From contig JACOSX010000067.1 of NCBI GenBank assembly GCA_016178625.1, positions 1-32,974 of the forward strand: a stretch of 32,974 nucleotides of DNA. Reading direction: 5' to 3'. This stretch comes from Ignavibacteria bacterium (GTDB lineage Bacteria; Bacteroidota; Ignavibacteria; UBA10030; SZUA-254). A program made the translations under genes and the position numbers. The notes under the pieces were generated by a model. The model saw only the letters and a program-made list of their open reading frames with translations. It was not told the DNA's origin and did no database searches. The first letter of the stretch is position 1; each line of letters opens with the position of its first letter. This document shows positions 14,203-21,604 of this stretch, piece after piece.

Positions 14203-16365
14203 TTATTTGAGTAAGAGCATGTTGCGCATCGCAGTGTCATGATTCGAGCTCAACCGATAATAGTAAACGCCGCTCGGAAAGTCAATGGCATTCCACGTTG
14301 CGTGATGGATCCCTGGTGACAGTCGACTATCAACAAGGTTCGCTACTTCCTGACCAAAGATATTGAACACTTTCAGAGATACAAGCCCTCCAAACTGTGA
14401 CCCACCATACGATGCGGGAGAGTTCGGCATCTCAAAGATGAAATGCGTTTCCGCGTTGAAGGGGTTGGGATAATTCTGCTGGAGCTTGAACGTGAACGGC
14501 GTGTGTAAATGTTCTGATACCCCGCTGATGAGATCGTTTCGGTAAAAGTGCAATCCGCCCTTCTTCGTTCCAACGAAGAGATCGGGATCCCCATCACCGT
14601 CAATGTCGCCTAACGCTGGAGCAGCCTCTCTCATCGGATCAGTGAGCGCAAAGTGATTCGACCTGAACACAAATTGGGGTGACGTTCGCGTGCCAACATT
14701 TTCATAGAAAGCGATCATTCCTTCTGCGTTACCGATGAAAAGATCGTAGTCTCCGTCACCATCGACATCGCAAAACGTCGGTCTCGCATTTTCGCCGACG
14801 GAGATGCCTTCAAAGTTTTTTGTAACCAGAAGAGGGATGAACTGAGTTGAATCTCCTACATTCCTATAAAAACTCATTTTGCCGCTGTCTGCCCGTCCGA
14901 CGAAGAGGTCGAAATCGCCATCACCGTCAATATCTGCAAATGCCGGTGAGGCATCGAGAGAGACATTGATCGTATCGGTAGGTGATACGGCAGCGGTGAA
15001 TTGTGGATTCGGTGGCGTGCCTGTATTTCGATAAAACTTTATCCGACCATTGAATTGACCGACGAATACATCCTTATCCCCATCGCCATCGATATCGACG
15101 AAGGCGGGCGCGTAGGTATAGTTTCCTGAGATCCCACCGAAGAGCGTGTCGACAAGTGTGAATGAAGGGAATCCCAACGTTCCATCATTCCGGAAATACC
15201 ACAGCTCGCCATAGAGTGTTCCCATGATGAGATCGAGCGTTCCATCACCATTGATATCGACCAGAGTCGGGGAAGCGTTCTCCCCAATATCGAGTGTGGA
15301 AATGTAATCTTTCGTACGGAGCTGGAAACTCGGTGCTGATGGTGTTCCGATATTTTCAAAATACCAAAACCCGTGGCGCTCCATATCGTTTAACACACCG
15401 ACAAACATATCCAGATCACCGTCACCATCAATATCAACAAAGGATGGCTGATTAAATCCAAATGTGACAAGGGTATCTGATGGAAAGCGGCTTGTCGTAC
15501 ACTGCAGATGAGGCATCGTGGGCGTTCCAATATTCTCCATCCGGAAAATGCCATGCGAGAATAAATCACCATAGTACAAATCTTGCGTTCCCTTTTGGAA
15601 GAGATCAACGAACCTAACCGCAGCTCCACCATGCAAAATGTTTGTAGGATGAAGATACGACGAAAATCTCGCCTCACCTGTCTCGCACGTATCTCCGAGA
15701 ACAATGATGTTATCCAAGTGGTCGGTGATGAACTTGAAGATTGGAGTGGATCTCGTACCAACATTTTGATAATAGTTGAGTGAGCCATTGGCAATATTGC
15801 TCGACAGGAAATCAAAGAGACTGTCACCGTTGAGATCGACGAACACAGGTGAGCCGATCGACGTTGCGAGGATCGGACTACCACTTGAATCCAGCATGTG
15901 CGAGGCGTGAAGAACAAAATTCGGTTCTTGCGGTGTGCCCTCATTCTGATAATACCGAACACCGGTCAATGAATCATCAGTCAGGAGGTCCAATCTACCA
16001 TCACCGTTAAGATCGACAAAAAGAAGCCATGTTAAGAAGGGAGGAAGCTGCATCAATCCGGGACGCAGTTTGAAATCAGGTGTAACCGGAGTACCTTCGT
16101 TTCTGTAGAAATCCAGGTTCAAATCGTTGTCCATCACAAATAGGTCGTAGTCACCATCTCCATCAATGTCCACGAACTCGTTCCTCGGCGTGTTGACCCC
16201 ACCTTGAAACGGTTGGGTGAGAGGGGACCCGCCGACGATGACTGGAATACCCTCGACCTGTCGCTTGAATGGTTGGGCAATCGCGTTGATCGCACATAAG
16301 AACATGATGGTGAGAAAAAAGAGATCAGCGCGCCGATTCGTCAACAAGGCTCTCCTGCTGTACAC
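14203..16365 (-). CDS. Ten-repeat FG-GAP/VCBS surface protein with T9SS sorting domain
   Basis: 720 aa. A signal peptide (about 1-31, MYSRRALLTNRR then a hydrophobic run ending INAIAQ) is followed by ten repeats. Each is built as (F/L)(V/A/C/G)D(I/L/V)(D/N)GDG..D(L/M/V)(F/L/I)..., then YF/Y(R/Q/E)N(V/E/I/T)GT, spaced about 55-65 residues apart, from about 65 to 620. The DxDGDGxxD loops fit calcium-binding FG-GAP/VCBS blades, as in integrin-like propellers. The fourth repeat (FVDLFQKGTQDLYY) has lost the acidic loop. The C-terminal 80 residues are a T9SS sorting domain ('LQQNYPNPFNAETHF', 'LKVFNIFGQEV', 'GVYYYRLSS'). Its start lies 41 bases inside the thiI gene; a later Met at 16305 would lose most of the signal peptide, so I keep the upstream start. 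A surface adhesion role is inference. Confidence 0.9.
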   Translation of the reverse strand: MYSRRALLTNRRADLFFLTIMFLCAINAIAQPFKRQVEGIPVIVGGSPLTQPFQGGVNTPRNEFVDIDGDGDYDLFVMDNDLNLDFYRNEGTPVTPDFKLRPGLMQLPPFLTWLLFVDLNGDGRLDLLTDDSLTGVRYYQNEGTPQEPNFVLHASHMLDSSGSPILATSIGSPVFVDLNGDSLFDFLSSNIANGSLNYYQNVGTRSTPIFKFITDHLDNIIVLGDTCETGEARFSSYLHPTNILHGGAAVRFVDLFQKGTQDLYYGDLFSHGIFRMENIGTPTMPHLQCTTSRFPSDTLVTFGFNQPSFVDIDGDGDLDMFVGVLNDMERHGFWYFENIGTPSAPSFQLRTKDYISTLDIGENASPTLVDINGDGTLDLIMGTLYGELWYFRNDGTLGFPSFTLVDTLFGGISGNYTYAPAFVDIDGDGDKDVFVGQFNGRIKFYRNTGTPPNPQFTAAVSPTDTINVSLDASPAFADIDGDGDFDLFVGRADSGKMSFYRNVGDSTQFIPLLVTKNFEGISVGENARPTFCDVDGDGDYDLFIGNAEGMIAFYENVGTRTSPQFVFRSNHFALTDPMREAAPALGDIDGDGDPDLFVGTKKGGLHFYRNDLISGVSEHLHTPFTFKLQQNYPNPFNAETHFIFEMPNSPASYGGSQFGGLVSLKVFNIFGQEVANLVDSRLSPGIHHATWNAIDFPSGVYYYRLSSNHDTAMRNMLLLK

Positions 16366-17551
16366 ACGGATAAGAAAAAACTTCTGTGCTCATAGCAGCA
16401 AGCGACATCTGCATAAGCCGAGGGATATCCAACTTCGCTTCGGCGTTATCTACTTCCGCTTGAGCTGCCCATGTTTCGGGTTTGCGTGGTGCAAGGAACG
16501 AGCAACAGTCATCATACGGTTCTTTTGAGATGTCGTGTGTGCCAATCTTTCGCGCAAGTGCCATCGTTTCCTCTTTGTCGGTTCCTGAGAGGGGTCGAAG
16601 GATGGGGAATGTCGACACTTGATCAATAACGCGGATATTCCTTAATGTCTGCGAGGCGACCTGCCCCACGGCTTCGCCGGTGACGAGACTTTCCGCCTTT
16701 TCACGACCGGCGATTGCTTCGGCGATGCGGACCATCATCCGCCGATATAAAATCACTCTCAGTGACTGGGGCGCCTGGAGAACAATCTCATTTTGAAGTC
16801 CTGCAAACGGAATCAAGTACAGTTTCGAAGTGAATTGATACTGCGTGAGGACCTGGACCAACTCCTTTACCTGATCCACAGAGCGGTGATTCGTGTACGG
16901 CAGACTATGAAAGTGAACGAAGATCGCTGAAGCGCCGCGCTTCATGATCTTCCATGCGGCAACGGGCGAATCGAATCCGGCAGAAATGAGCACGACGACC
17001 TTTCCACTTGTCCCAGAAGGCAATCCGCCTGCGCCGTCTACCTTCGATCGATACACGTAAGCAGTCTTATCGACAATTGTTATGTAGATGGTCTCGTCGG
17101 GATGCGACATGTCTGCCCTGACGTGAAAATAATCGCAGATGTACTTTCCTACATGTGCATTTACTTCCATTGAACGGATGGGAAAGTTTTTGTCTGGTCT
17201 GCGTGTCTCCACCCGGATTGCATGAAACGTTTGACCCTCCAATAACGATCTTGCCGCCTCACAGAACAATGCAACATCTTGATCGACTTTCACGCCAGTG
17301 CAGATCTTTGCCAACCCGAATACACGCGAGAGCTTTTGAGAGATCGCTTCAACGTTATCATTGGGTTGAAGGTGGATGACGAAGCGACCGTATCCCCCCG
17401 TCACTGCAGATGGAGCGATCAATCCGGTCAGAATTCGCCGGACATTCTTCAGCAATTGACGCTCGAAGAGATATCTGTTTTCGCCTTTTAAAATAATTTC
17501 GTGGTGATGAAGGATGATGACAGGTTCCATACCAACTGAAAGATACGACAC
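16325..17551 (-). CDS. thiI: tRNA 4-thiouridine sulfurtransferase ThiI, no rhodanese domain
   Basis: 408 aa. Residues 9-60 form the N-terminal ferredoxin-like part ('PVIILHHHEIILKGENRYLFE'), 60-170 the THUMP RNA-binding region, and from 184 the PP-loop adenylation domain with SAGFDSPVA (190-198). The sequence GEAVGQVASQTLRN (292-305), 'RPLSGTDKEE' (319-328) and 'YDDCCSFLAPRKPET' (346-360) are ThiI signatures. C349 or C350 corresponds to the conserved cysteine near the end of the core. It ends soon after and lacks the rhodanese domain found in the Escherichia coli protein, so another sulfur carrier must feed it, as in many bacteria. Family enzymes thiolate U8 of tRNA and often supply sulfur for thiamine. 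Met8 (ATG 17530, MEPVIILHHH) may be the true start, as ThiI proteins usually begin there. The 3' end overlaps the FG-GAP gene start by 41 bases. Confidence 0.93.
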   Translation of the reverse strand: MSYLSVGMEPVIILHHHEIILKGENRYLFERQLLKNVRRILTGLIAPSAVTGGYGRFVIHLQPNDNVEAISQKLSRVFGLAKICTGVKVDQDVALFCEAARSLLEGQTFHAIRVETRRPDKNFPIRSMEVNAHVGKYICDYFHVRADMSHPDETIYITIVDKTAYVYRSKVDGAGGLPSGTSGKVVVLISAGFDSPVAAWKIMKRGASAIFVHFHSLPYTNHRSVDQVKELVQVLTQYQFTSKLYLIPFAGLQNEIVLQAPQSLRVILYRRMMVRIAEAIAGREKAESLVTGEAVGQVASQTLRNIRVIDQVSTFPILRPLSGTDKEETMALARKIGTHDISKEPYDDCCSFLAPRKPETWAAQAEVDNAEAKLDIPRLMQMSLAAMSTEVFSYPCVQQESLVDESAR

Positions 17552-17574
17552 CGAGGGCAGAGATGCAAAGGATC

Positions 17575-18999
17575 CTATGGGATAGGAACATTGATCGGCT
17601 GGATCCCCGCAGTATCAAGATCGTAATGGAGGAACGACTCGAGATATGCTTTCATCCCCGCAACATAATATAATCGGTACCCTTGCGCGGTATACTTTTT
17701 AACTTCTGGGTACGACAGTGCATAGACGTAGTAAAGGTGTTGCTTCGTCCTCGATACGGCAACATCCTCATCCCGAAACATGTTCACGATTGTCTTGCTC
17801 GTCGTGACATGTGGATTCTCGACCCAAAAAATCGGACCGTTGGCAATCATTAGGATCGATGAATCTGGGAGTGCATAATGAGAAAGCGATTCCCTCCAAT
17901 CAAAAATCTTATTTCGTACTGAATACTCTCTGAGAATAAACCCTGTGCTGATACTCGGTGAAAAACGCTGCTTACCAAAATTATGCTCGATGAGATCAAC
18001 GTTAACAACGTTATACACCATGAGACAACCACAAATAATTCTCACGGCTTTGCGTGGCAGCGTTAGACCGAGCGCAATCAGCAAGAATGGCATCATCGGG
18101 ATGAGATACTCACGCTCATCGGCAAGAACAAAAAAAATGAAGAGCATCACCACGATTACCGCGACGCAGGTGAGAACGTAGCGATCTCTCTGCCGCAGCT
18201 TGTCAATGATCTGTCGACGATAGATCAATACACAAAGAAAAATGCCGATTGTTGCGATCAAACCAATCGAATACGTACTACGATACAGGAAGAACTCTAC
18301 CCTTTGGAGGATGGTGTAGTCTCTGACGTCGGCAATATATCTCGCAATCTCATCTCTAAACGCTGCTCGTAAGAACACTGGCAGGTAACACAGAATACTC
18401 ACTCCTGCAGTGACAAACGCCATGAGAACAAATTTCTTTTTTACTCTCTCACCTTCGAGCAAAAAAAAGAGAGGGAATAGGAGAATTGCATGCGTCAGTC
18501 GTGTTCCGACTGCCAATCCGAGGGTGATAGAGGCAAGAAGAAATCTTCCTTGCAGAACCAGGAGATAACTCAGCAAGATAAACGTGAGACCCCAGAGATA
18601 ATCCATCGTCACAGCCGAGTTCTTCCAAAGAATTGGCAAAAAGGCAAACGTCCACAGAAGAAGATTTGCTGCCTGCACTTCGATCTTCAACAGAATTCGT
18701 CGGAAGAGGAGCAGGGCGAGAACAAAGACTATCAATGTTGCGATGTTCGATGCGAACGAACCACCGAGACCGATCAGCGGTGCGTTGATAATTTCATAGA
18801 CCGGAAATCCGGGGAAGCGTGAAGGCTGGTAGACACCTTCATTCCACAACTTCGAGGCGCTCCATGCTACGCGCCAGCCATCGCCATCGGAACCGTAGCC
18901 GAGGGGTAGCGATGGAAGCCGCGTAAGAACAACTAACGCGATGAGAACGATAAGACGAGAACGAGACGTATTAACTGAAGGTGCGGATGATTCTCTCAT
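17575..18999 (-). CDS. GT-C-like multispanning membrane protein
   Basis: 474 aa with about ten hydrophobic helices between residues 18 and 345, then a soluble C-terminal domain of about 120 residues. The first loop holds 'GSDGDGWRVAWSASKLWNEGVYQPSRFPGFPVYE' (35-68): an acidic pair in the first periplasmic loop, as in GT-C glycosyltransferases that use polyprenyl-linked sugars, followed by an RFPGFP motif that I associate with related integral membrane proteins. The family cannot be fixed further. It is not in an obvious glycan gene cluster; its neighbours are thiI downstream (24 bases) and a hypothetical upstream. A protein-glycosylating or lipid-linked sugar role is plausible because secreted T9SS proteins surround it, but this is inference. 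Confidence 0.6.
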   Translation of the reverse strand: MRESSAPSVNTSRSRLIVLIALVVLTRLPSLPLGYGSDGDGWRVAWSASKLWNEGVYQPSRFPGFPVYEIINAPLIGLGGSFASNIATLIVFVLALLLFRRILLKIEVQAANLLLWTFAFLPILWKNSAVTMDYLWGLTFILLSYLLVLQGRFLLASITLGLAVGTRLTHAILLFPLFFLLEGERVKKKFVLMAFVTAGVSILCYLPVFLRAAFRDEIARYIADVRDYTILQRVEFFLYRSTYSIGLIATIGIFLCVLIYRRQIIDKLRQRDRYVLTCVAVIVVMLFIFFVLADEREYLIPMMPFLLIALGLTLPRKAVRIICGCLMVYNVVNVDLIEHNFGKQRFSPSISTGFILREYSVRNKIFDWRESLSHYALPDSSILMIANGPIFWVENPHVTTSKTIVNMFRDEDVAVSRTKQHLYYVYALSYPEVKKYTAQGYRLYYVAGMKAYLESFLHYDLDTAGIQPINVPIP

Positions 19000-19031
19000 C
19001 GAATCTCATGACTAGTCACGACGCGCATCCT

Positions 19032-19562
19032 TTAGTGTAATTCAAAGTTTATCTGGAAACCAAATTCTTGGCGCCTCGCGTCATAGAGCGGACTGAATCT
19101 AATTTGCTGAAGCGCCGAGTCATCTGGAGAGCCTTTAAGATGGTCATCATAGATGTAAGCAGAACGTTTGATCGCGTTGTTTCCGTTGATCTCAAGGATG
19201 ATGGCGGGAATCATTAAGATTCCCCCAACGACATAAAATGCGGTCGTGGAAGGTTTGTTCACCTGGTCGGATTTTTTTGAAAGATCAGTTCCGAGGCCCC
19301 ACCCGATCGAGAATCCCGAAACACCGCCAACGATATCTGCCCACGTTTTCAAGGTCTTGCCGGACTTCAGCTCATTGAGCGCGGGCTCGTACGAAGAGAT
19401 CATGCGTTCATATGTATCATCACCAAGATCACTCCATTCTATCCCGTTCCAATATTTATTTTTCTCGCGATCGAGCTTGAATGTCTCCTGGCAAATAGCA
19501 ACGTGAACGAGAATGAATGTACCTATTCCAAGAGTGAGAAGTCGGTATGTGAAGCAATCCAT
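19032..19562 (-). CDS. Hypothetical secreted protein with one membrane-like segment
   Basis: 176 aa. A signal peptide (about 1-23, ending AICQ) is followed by a charged region (KLDREKNKYWNGIEWSDLGDDTYERM). A glycine-rich stretch (about 75-95, 'ADIVGGVSGFSIGWGLGTDL') and a hydrophobic helix (109-124, 'FYVVGGILMIPAIILE') come next. The C-terminal part ends 'FSPLYDARRQEFGFQINFEL', like an outer-membrane or envelope strand. I do not recognise the family. An AAGGAG sequence seven bases before the ATG supports the start. Confidence 0.7.
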   Translation of the reverse strand: MDCFTYRLLTLGIGTFILVHVAICQETFKLDREKNKYWNGIEWSDLGDDTYERMISSYEPALNELKSGKTLKTWADIVGGVSGFSIGWGLGTDLSKKSDQVNKPSTTAFYVVGGILMIPAIILEINGNNAIKRSAYIYDDHLKGSPDDSALQQIRFSPLYDARRQEFGFQINFELH

Positions 19563-19603
19563 CGTTTATCTCCTTTCGATACCTGACCACCCGATGAGCG
19601 AAA

Positions 19604-19978
19604 TCATTGTTTCCTTCTTTGCTTCGGTATCCGCCCGATCCGCGGATCTCCTTTGACAATACACTCGCACGCTCGAATGACTGACGCTTCGAAGTCACGA
19701 CTTTTCTCCGGTAACACTTGCCAATTGGTCACACCCTCGCCGAGAACATCAATCGATTGCATTGAAGGAAAATCTTTCCTCAGGCTTGCGTGATGTTCCT
19801 TCGACGTGGCGAGCCATACGCCGTTGATGGAGGGATGATCCTTTCGTTTCCGTAATATAAGAGTAATCTTATCTCCAACATACAGAGCAAAGCAGCCAAA
19901 CATCTGCTTGATCACCGGCTCCTTCGGATAAAGGTGATCCAACACAAATGCAAACGGTATTGGTTTTCTTTGTTTCAT
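19604..19978 (-). CDS. TfoX N-terminal-like conserved protein
   Basis: 124 aa, cytoplasmic. 'FVLDHLYPKEPVIKQMFGCFALYVGDKITLILRKRKDHPSINGVWLATSKEHHASLRKDFPSM' follows the TfoX N-terminal pattern, in which 'K.MFG..A.Y...K' is the recurring core. 'TNWQVLPEKSRDFEASVIRACECIVKGDPRIGRIPK' is a conserved ending I associate with this group of Bacteroidota-type proteins. Function is unknown; the TfoX name comes from competence regulators, but this short form is not evidence for competence. It is 41 bases upstream of the hypothetical secreted gene. Confidence 0.7.
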   Translation of the reverse strand: MKQRKPIPFAFVLDHLYPKEPVIKQMFGCFALYVGDKITLILRKRKDHPSINGVWLATSKEHHASLRKDFPSMQSIDVLGEGVTNWQVLPEKSRDFEASVIRACECIVKGDPRIGRIPKQRRKQ

Positions 19979-20026
19979 CCTCTTGATGAAAAATGGTTGG
20001 GTGCCTATCTCTAACCTTCACTCCTA

Positions 20027-20914
20027 TTAAAAATCGATTCCCGCCGTCACCTGCATCATCGAGGTTGATTGCTTAGCCTTCGCGCTTACGGTACCACCTG
20101 TTCCTGAAGCGTGCAAAGTATACTCCGGCTCGCTATGCACAAAGCGCACACCCACCGTAAACTTATTCTCAATGAGCACACCTCCTCCAAGTCCGTACGC
20201 GAACGAGGTCGCCGAAGCTGATGCGACTGTCGCCCTGCCACCATTTCCAGAAAGTGTAAGCTCAGGCGAGTTGCCAAACAAAAACCCGAGCTGACCGGTA
20301 CCAAAGAAGCTGACGTTGGGAGAAACGGGCATTTTCGTTCGAATGTCCGTGAGTGCCCATATCGAAAACCAAGATCCAAAATCGGCGGTAAAACCAGCCG
20401 GTACTGAGACCGCTTGTACATTGACGCTGTTGAAGCTCATTGTCACGTCTGTCATCCAATCCAGGGTTAAGTCTACAGCAAGGCGCAAGTTGCCGCCAAG
20501 CAAAAATCCCGTTTGTGCTGCGCCTCCGGTGCTATCCGTCGCTGCAAAGTTTCCAGTTGGCGCTGCGACACCGGCACGAAGACTGAACTTAAATGGGGGC
20601 GGAGAAGAAACTCGAGGTGGACCTTGCGCTCGTAGAGAAAATGAAGACAAACCATGCGTGCTATCCTTGGTGATCCTTTCGACCTCTGCCATTCTACAGA
20701 TAAACACACTGCTGTCCGCTGTCAATATCTTGACAGTGCTATCGGGTATCAAATTCACAACATTGCCTTTGATGATACTTCCGTTTTTCAGATAGACAAT
20801 ATCTTGCACACCTGATGCGCGAAAAGGCGCTTTCCCTTCTTTGACTAAAAGCGATCCGATCAGAGTTACTTTACCATCGGTACTCATCTGATGCATATCG
20901 TATGAATGCAGCAA
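20027..20914 (-). CDS. Outer-membrane beta-barrel protein with N-terminal YLKNGSIIKG module
   Basis: Up to 295 aa. The module 'QDIVYLKNGSIIKGNVVNLIPDSTVKILTADSSVFICRMAEVERI' (about 37-81) is typical of Bacteroidota envelope proteins. It is followed by a linker and a beta-barrel-like region (108-295) rich in alternating strands, ending in F ('MMQVTAGIDF'). The listed start at 20914 is TTG; ATG 20896 and ATG 20887 are also in frame, and none has a clear ribosome site. No good signal peptide is seen from any of them, only a weak hydrophobic run (KVTLIGSLLV). That is odd for a barrel protein and hints that the true 5' end was lost or shifted. It overlaps the 98-aa upstream frame by 44 bases. Confidence 0.7.
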   Translation of the reverse strand: MLHSYDMHQMSTDGKVTLIGSLLVKEGKAPFRASGVQDIVYLKNGSIIKGNVVNLIPDSTVKILTADSSVFICRMAEVERITKDSTHGLSSFSLRAQGPPRVSSPPPFKFSLRAGVAAPTGNFAATDSTGGAAQTGFLLGGNLRLAVDLTLDWMTDVTMSFNSVNVQAVSVPAGFTADFGSWFSIWALTDIRTKMPVSPNVSFFGTGQLGFLFGNSPELTLSGNGGRATVASASATSFAYGLGGGVLIENKFTVGVRFVHSEPEYTLHASGTGGTVSAKAKQSTSMMQVTAGIDF

Positions 20915-21167
20915 CCACTCCTACAGCACAACCTTGAACGGCTCTTGAGCCACGCTCATCAAAACCAATCTTGACAATTGAATCGACCGAAACACTTCGC
21001 AATTTACCAGGCTGAAGAATGATTAATGAATCCTCACGAACTGTTACGAGGGAAACTTTAGATACCTCTTTGCCTCCCATGAGGCTGATAGACCACTCCC
21101 TCTCTTGAGCCAACAACCACCCACTCTGAATAAGAATAATGAGGATAACCCTTGTTAAGATTTTCAT
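20871..21167 (-). CDS. Short secreted protein, possibly a frameshifted partner of the next gene
   Basis: 98 aa. A signal peptide (1-20, MKILTRVILIILIQSGWLLAQ) is followed by 'ISLMGGKEVSKVSLVTVREDSLIILQPGKLRSVSVDSIVKIGFDERGSRAVQGCAVGVV', a beta-rich pattern that such proteins normally continue into a glycine-rich helix. Here it ends soon after (FIRYASDEYRW). Its signal peptide and the signal-less start of the following overlapping frame make a frameshift or decay plausible, although two adjacent related domains are also possible. I cannot tell which. Confidence 0.6.
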   Translation of the reverse strand: MKILTRVILIILIQSGWLLAQEREWSISLMGGKEVSKVSLVTVREDSLIILQPGKLRSVSVDSIVKIGFDERGSRAVQGCAVGVVAAFIRYASDEYRW

Positions 21168-21179
21168 ACTTTGAGTTAT

Positions 21180-21331
21180 GCAATTGATGGATAACGTCTC
21201 GCCGCACCACGTGTCGTATTTTATTCCCTTCGGGTTTAATACCCCGAAGCTTGCTTCGTTCTTTTTGGCCTCGTCATGCTGAAATGCTTTTGTTCAGCAT
21301 CCAAGCGTTGCCAATCAGCGTAGCCCTGCGT
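21180..21331. other. Gap with palindromic repeat sequence
   Basis: Between the 98-aa gene start and the truncated frame at 21332. It contains the first arm of the inverted-repeat element and a CCCCGAAGC-TT-GCTTCG palindrome near 21242. No gene or trusted promoter is seen. Confidence 0.5.
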
Positions 21332-21364
21332 TTAGATTCCGAACAAAAGCATTTCGGAATGACG
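21272..21364. repeat. 29-base inverted-repeat element
   Basis: Arms of 29 bases at 21272-21300 and 21336-21364 are inverted copies with four mismatches; both contain GAAATGCTTTTGTTC or its complement. The outer ends (CGTCAT / ATGACG) resemble the ends of the element at 3473-3572. The right arm lies in the reading frame at 21332-21604 and truncates it. Confidence 0.75.
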
Positions 21365-21604
21365 GAGAATTTGGGCTAAGCTCTTAATACCCCGCAGCTT
21401 GCTGCGGGGATGCTTTATTTTGTTTTGGCTATCTTGTTGAAAGAATGTATTGAAATTGTCTTTCAGCCAATCATAATAATCGTCCTCAACATAGTGGCAG
21501 AAAGCTTCCACAAGATCTTCAGTGCTGATATTGCTTGGTAGCTTGATTGCAGAATCCCGAAGACGTTGGCTTAAGAATTCTTTAACGACTTTTCTGTTTA
21601 GCAT
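21332..21604 (-). pseudogene. 5' fragment of an unidentified gene, cut short by repeats
   Basis: The frame starts at ATG 21604 with a strong AAGGAG site seven bases upstream. Residues 1-58 (MLNRKVVKEFLSQRLRDSAI, then 'STEDLVEAFCHYVEDDYYDWLKDNFNTFF') look like normal coding sequence. From about residue 62 the frame translates palindromic repeat DNA ('KHPRSKLRGIK' comes from the CCCCGCAGC palindrome) and it stops in the 29-base arm. So a gene that followed the restriction enzyme was truncated. I do not recognise its family; being next to a restriction enzyme, a methyltransferase or accessory gene is possible but unproved. Confidence 0.6.
21390..21409. repeat. Perfect CCCCGCAGC palindrome
   Basis: CCCCGCAGC-TT-GCTGCGGGG is a 20-base hairpin, a relative of the CCCCGAAGC palindrome near 21242. 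No T-run follows on the minus strand, so it reads as a repeat rather than a terminator. Confidence 0.7.

Noticed and set aside
15390-15962. 190-aa minus-strand frame inside the FG-GAP gene
   Set aside because: It is another frame of the repeat protein; the low-complexity S/I/M pattern comes from the repeated codons.
21168-21200. Possible integron attC-like site (GTTATCC...GCATAAC) beside the restriction enzyme region
   Set aside because: Only a short inverted pair is present, without the full core sites and without an integrase nearby.
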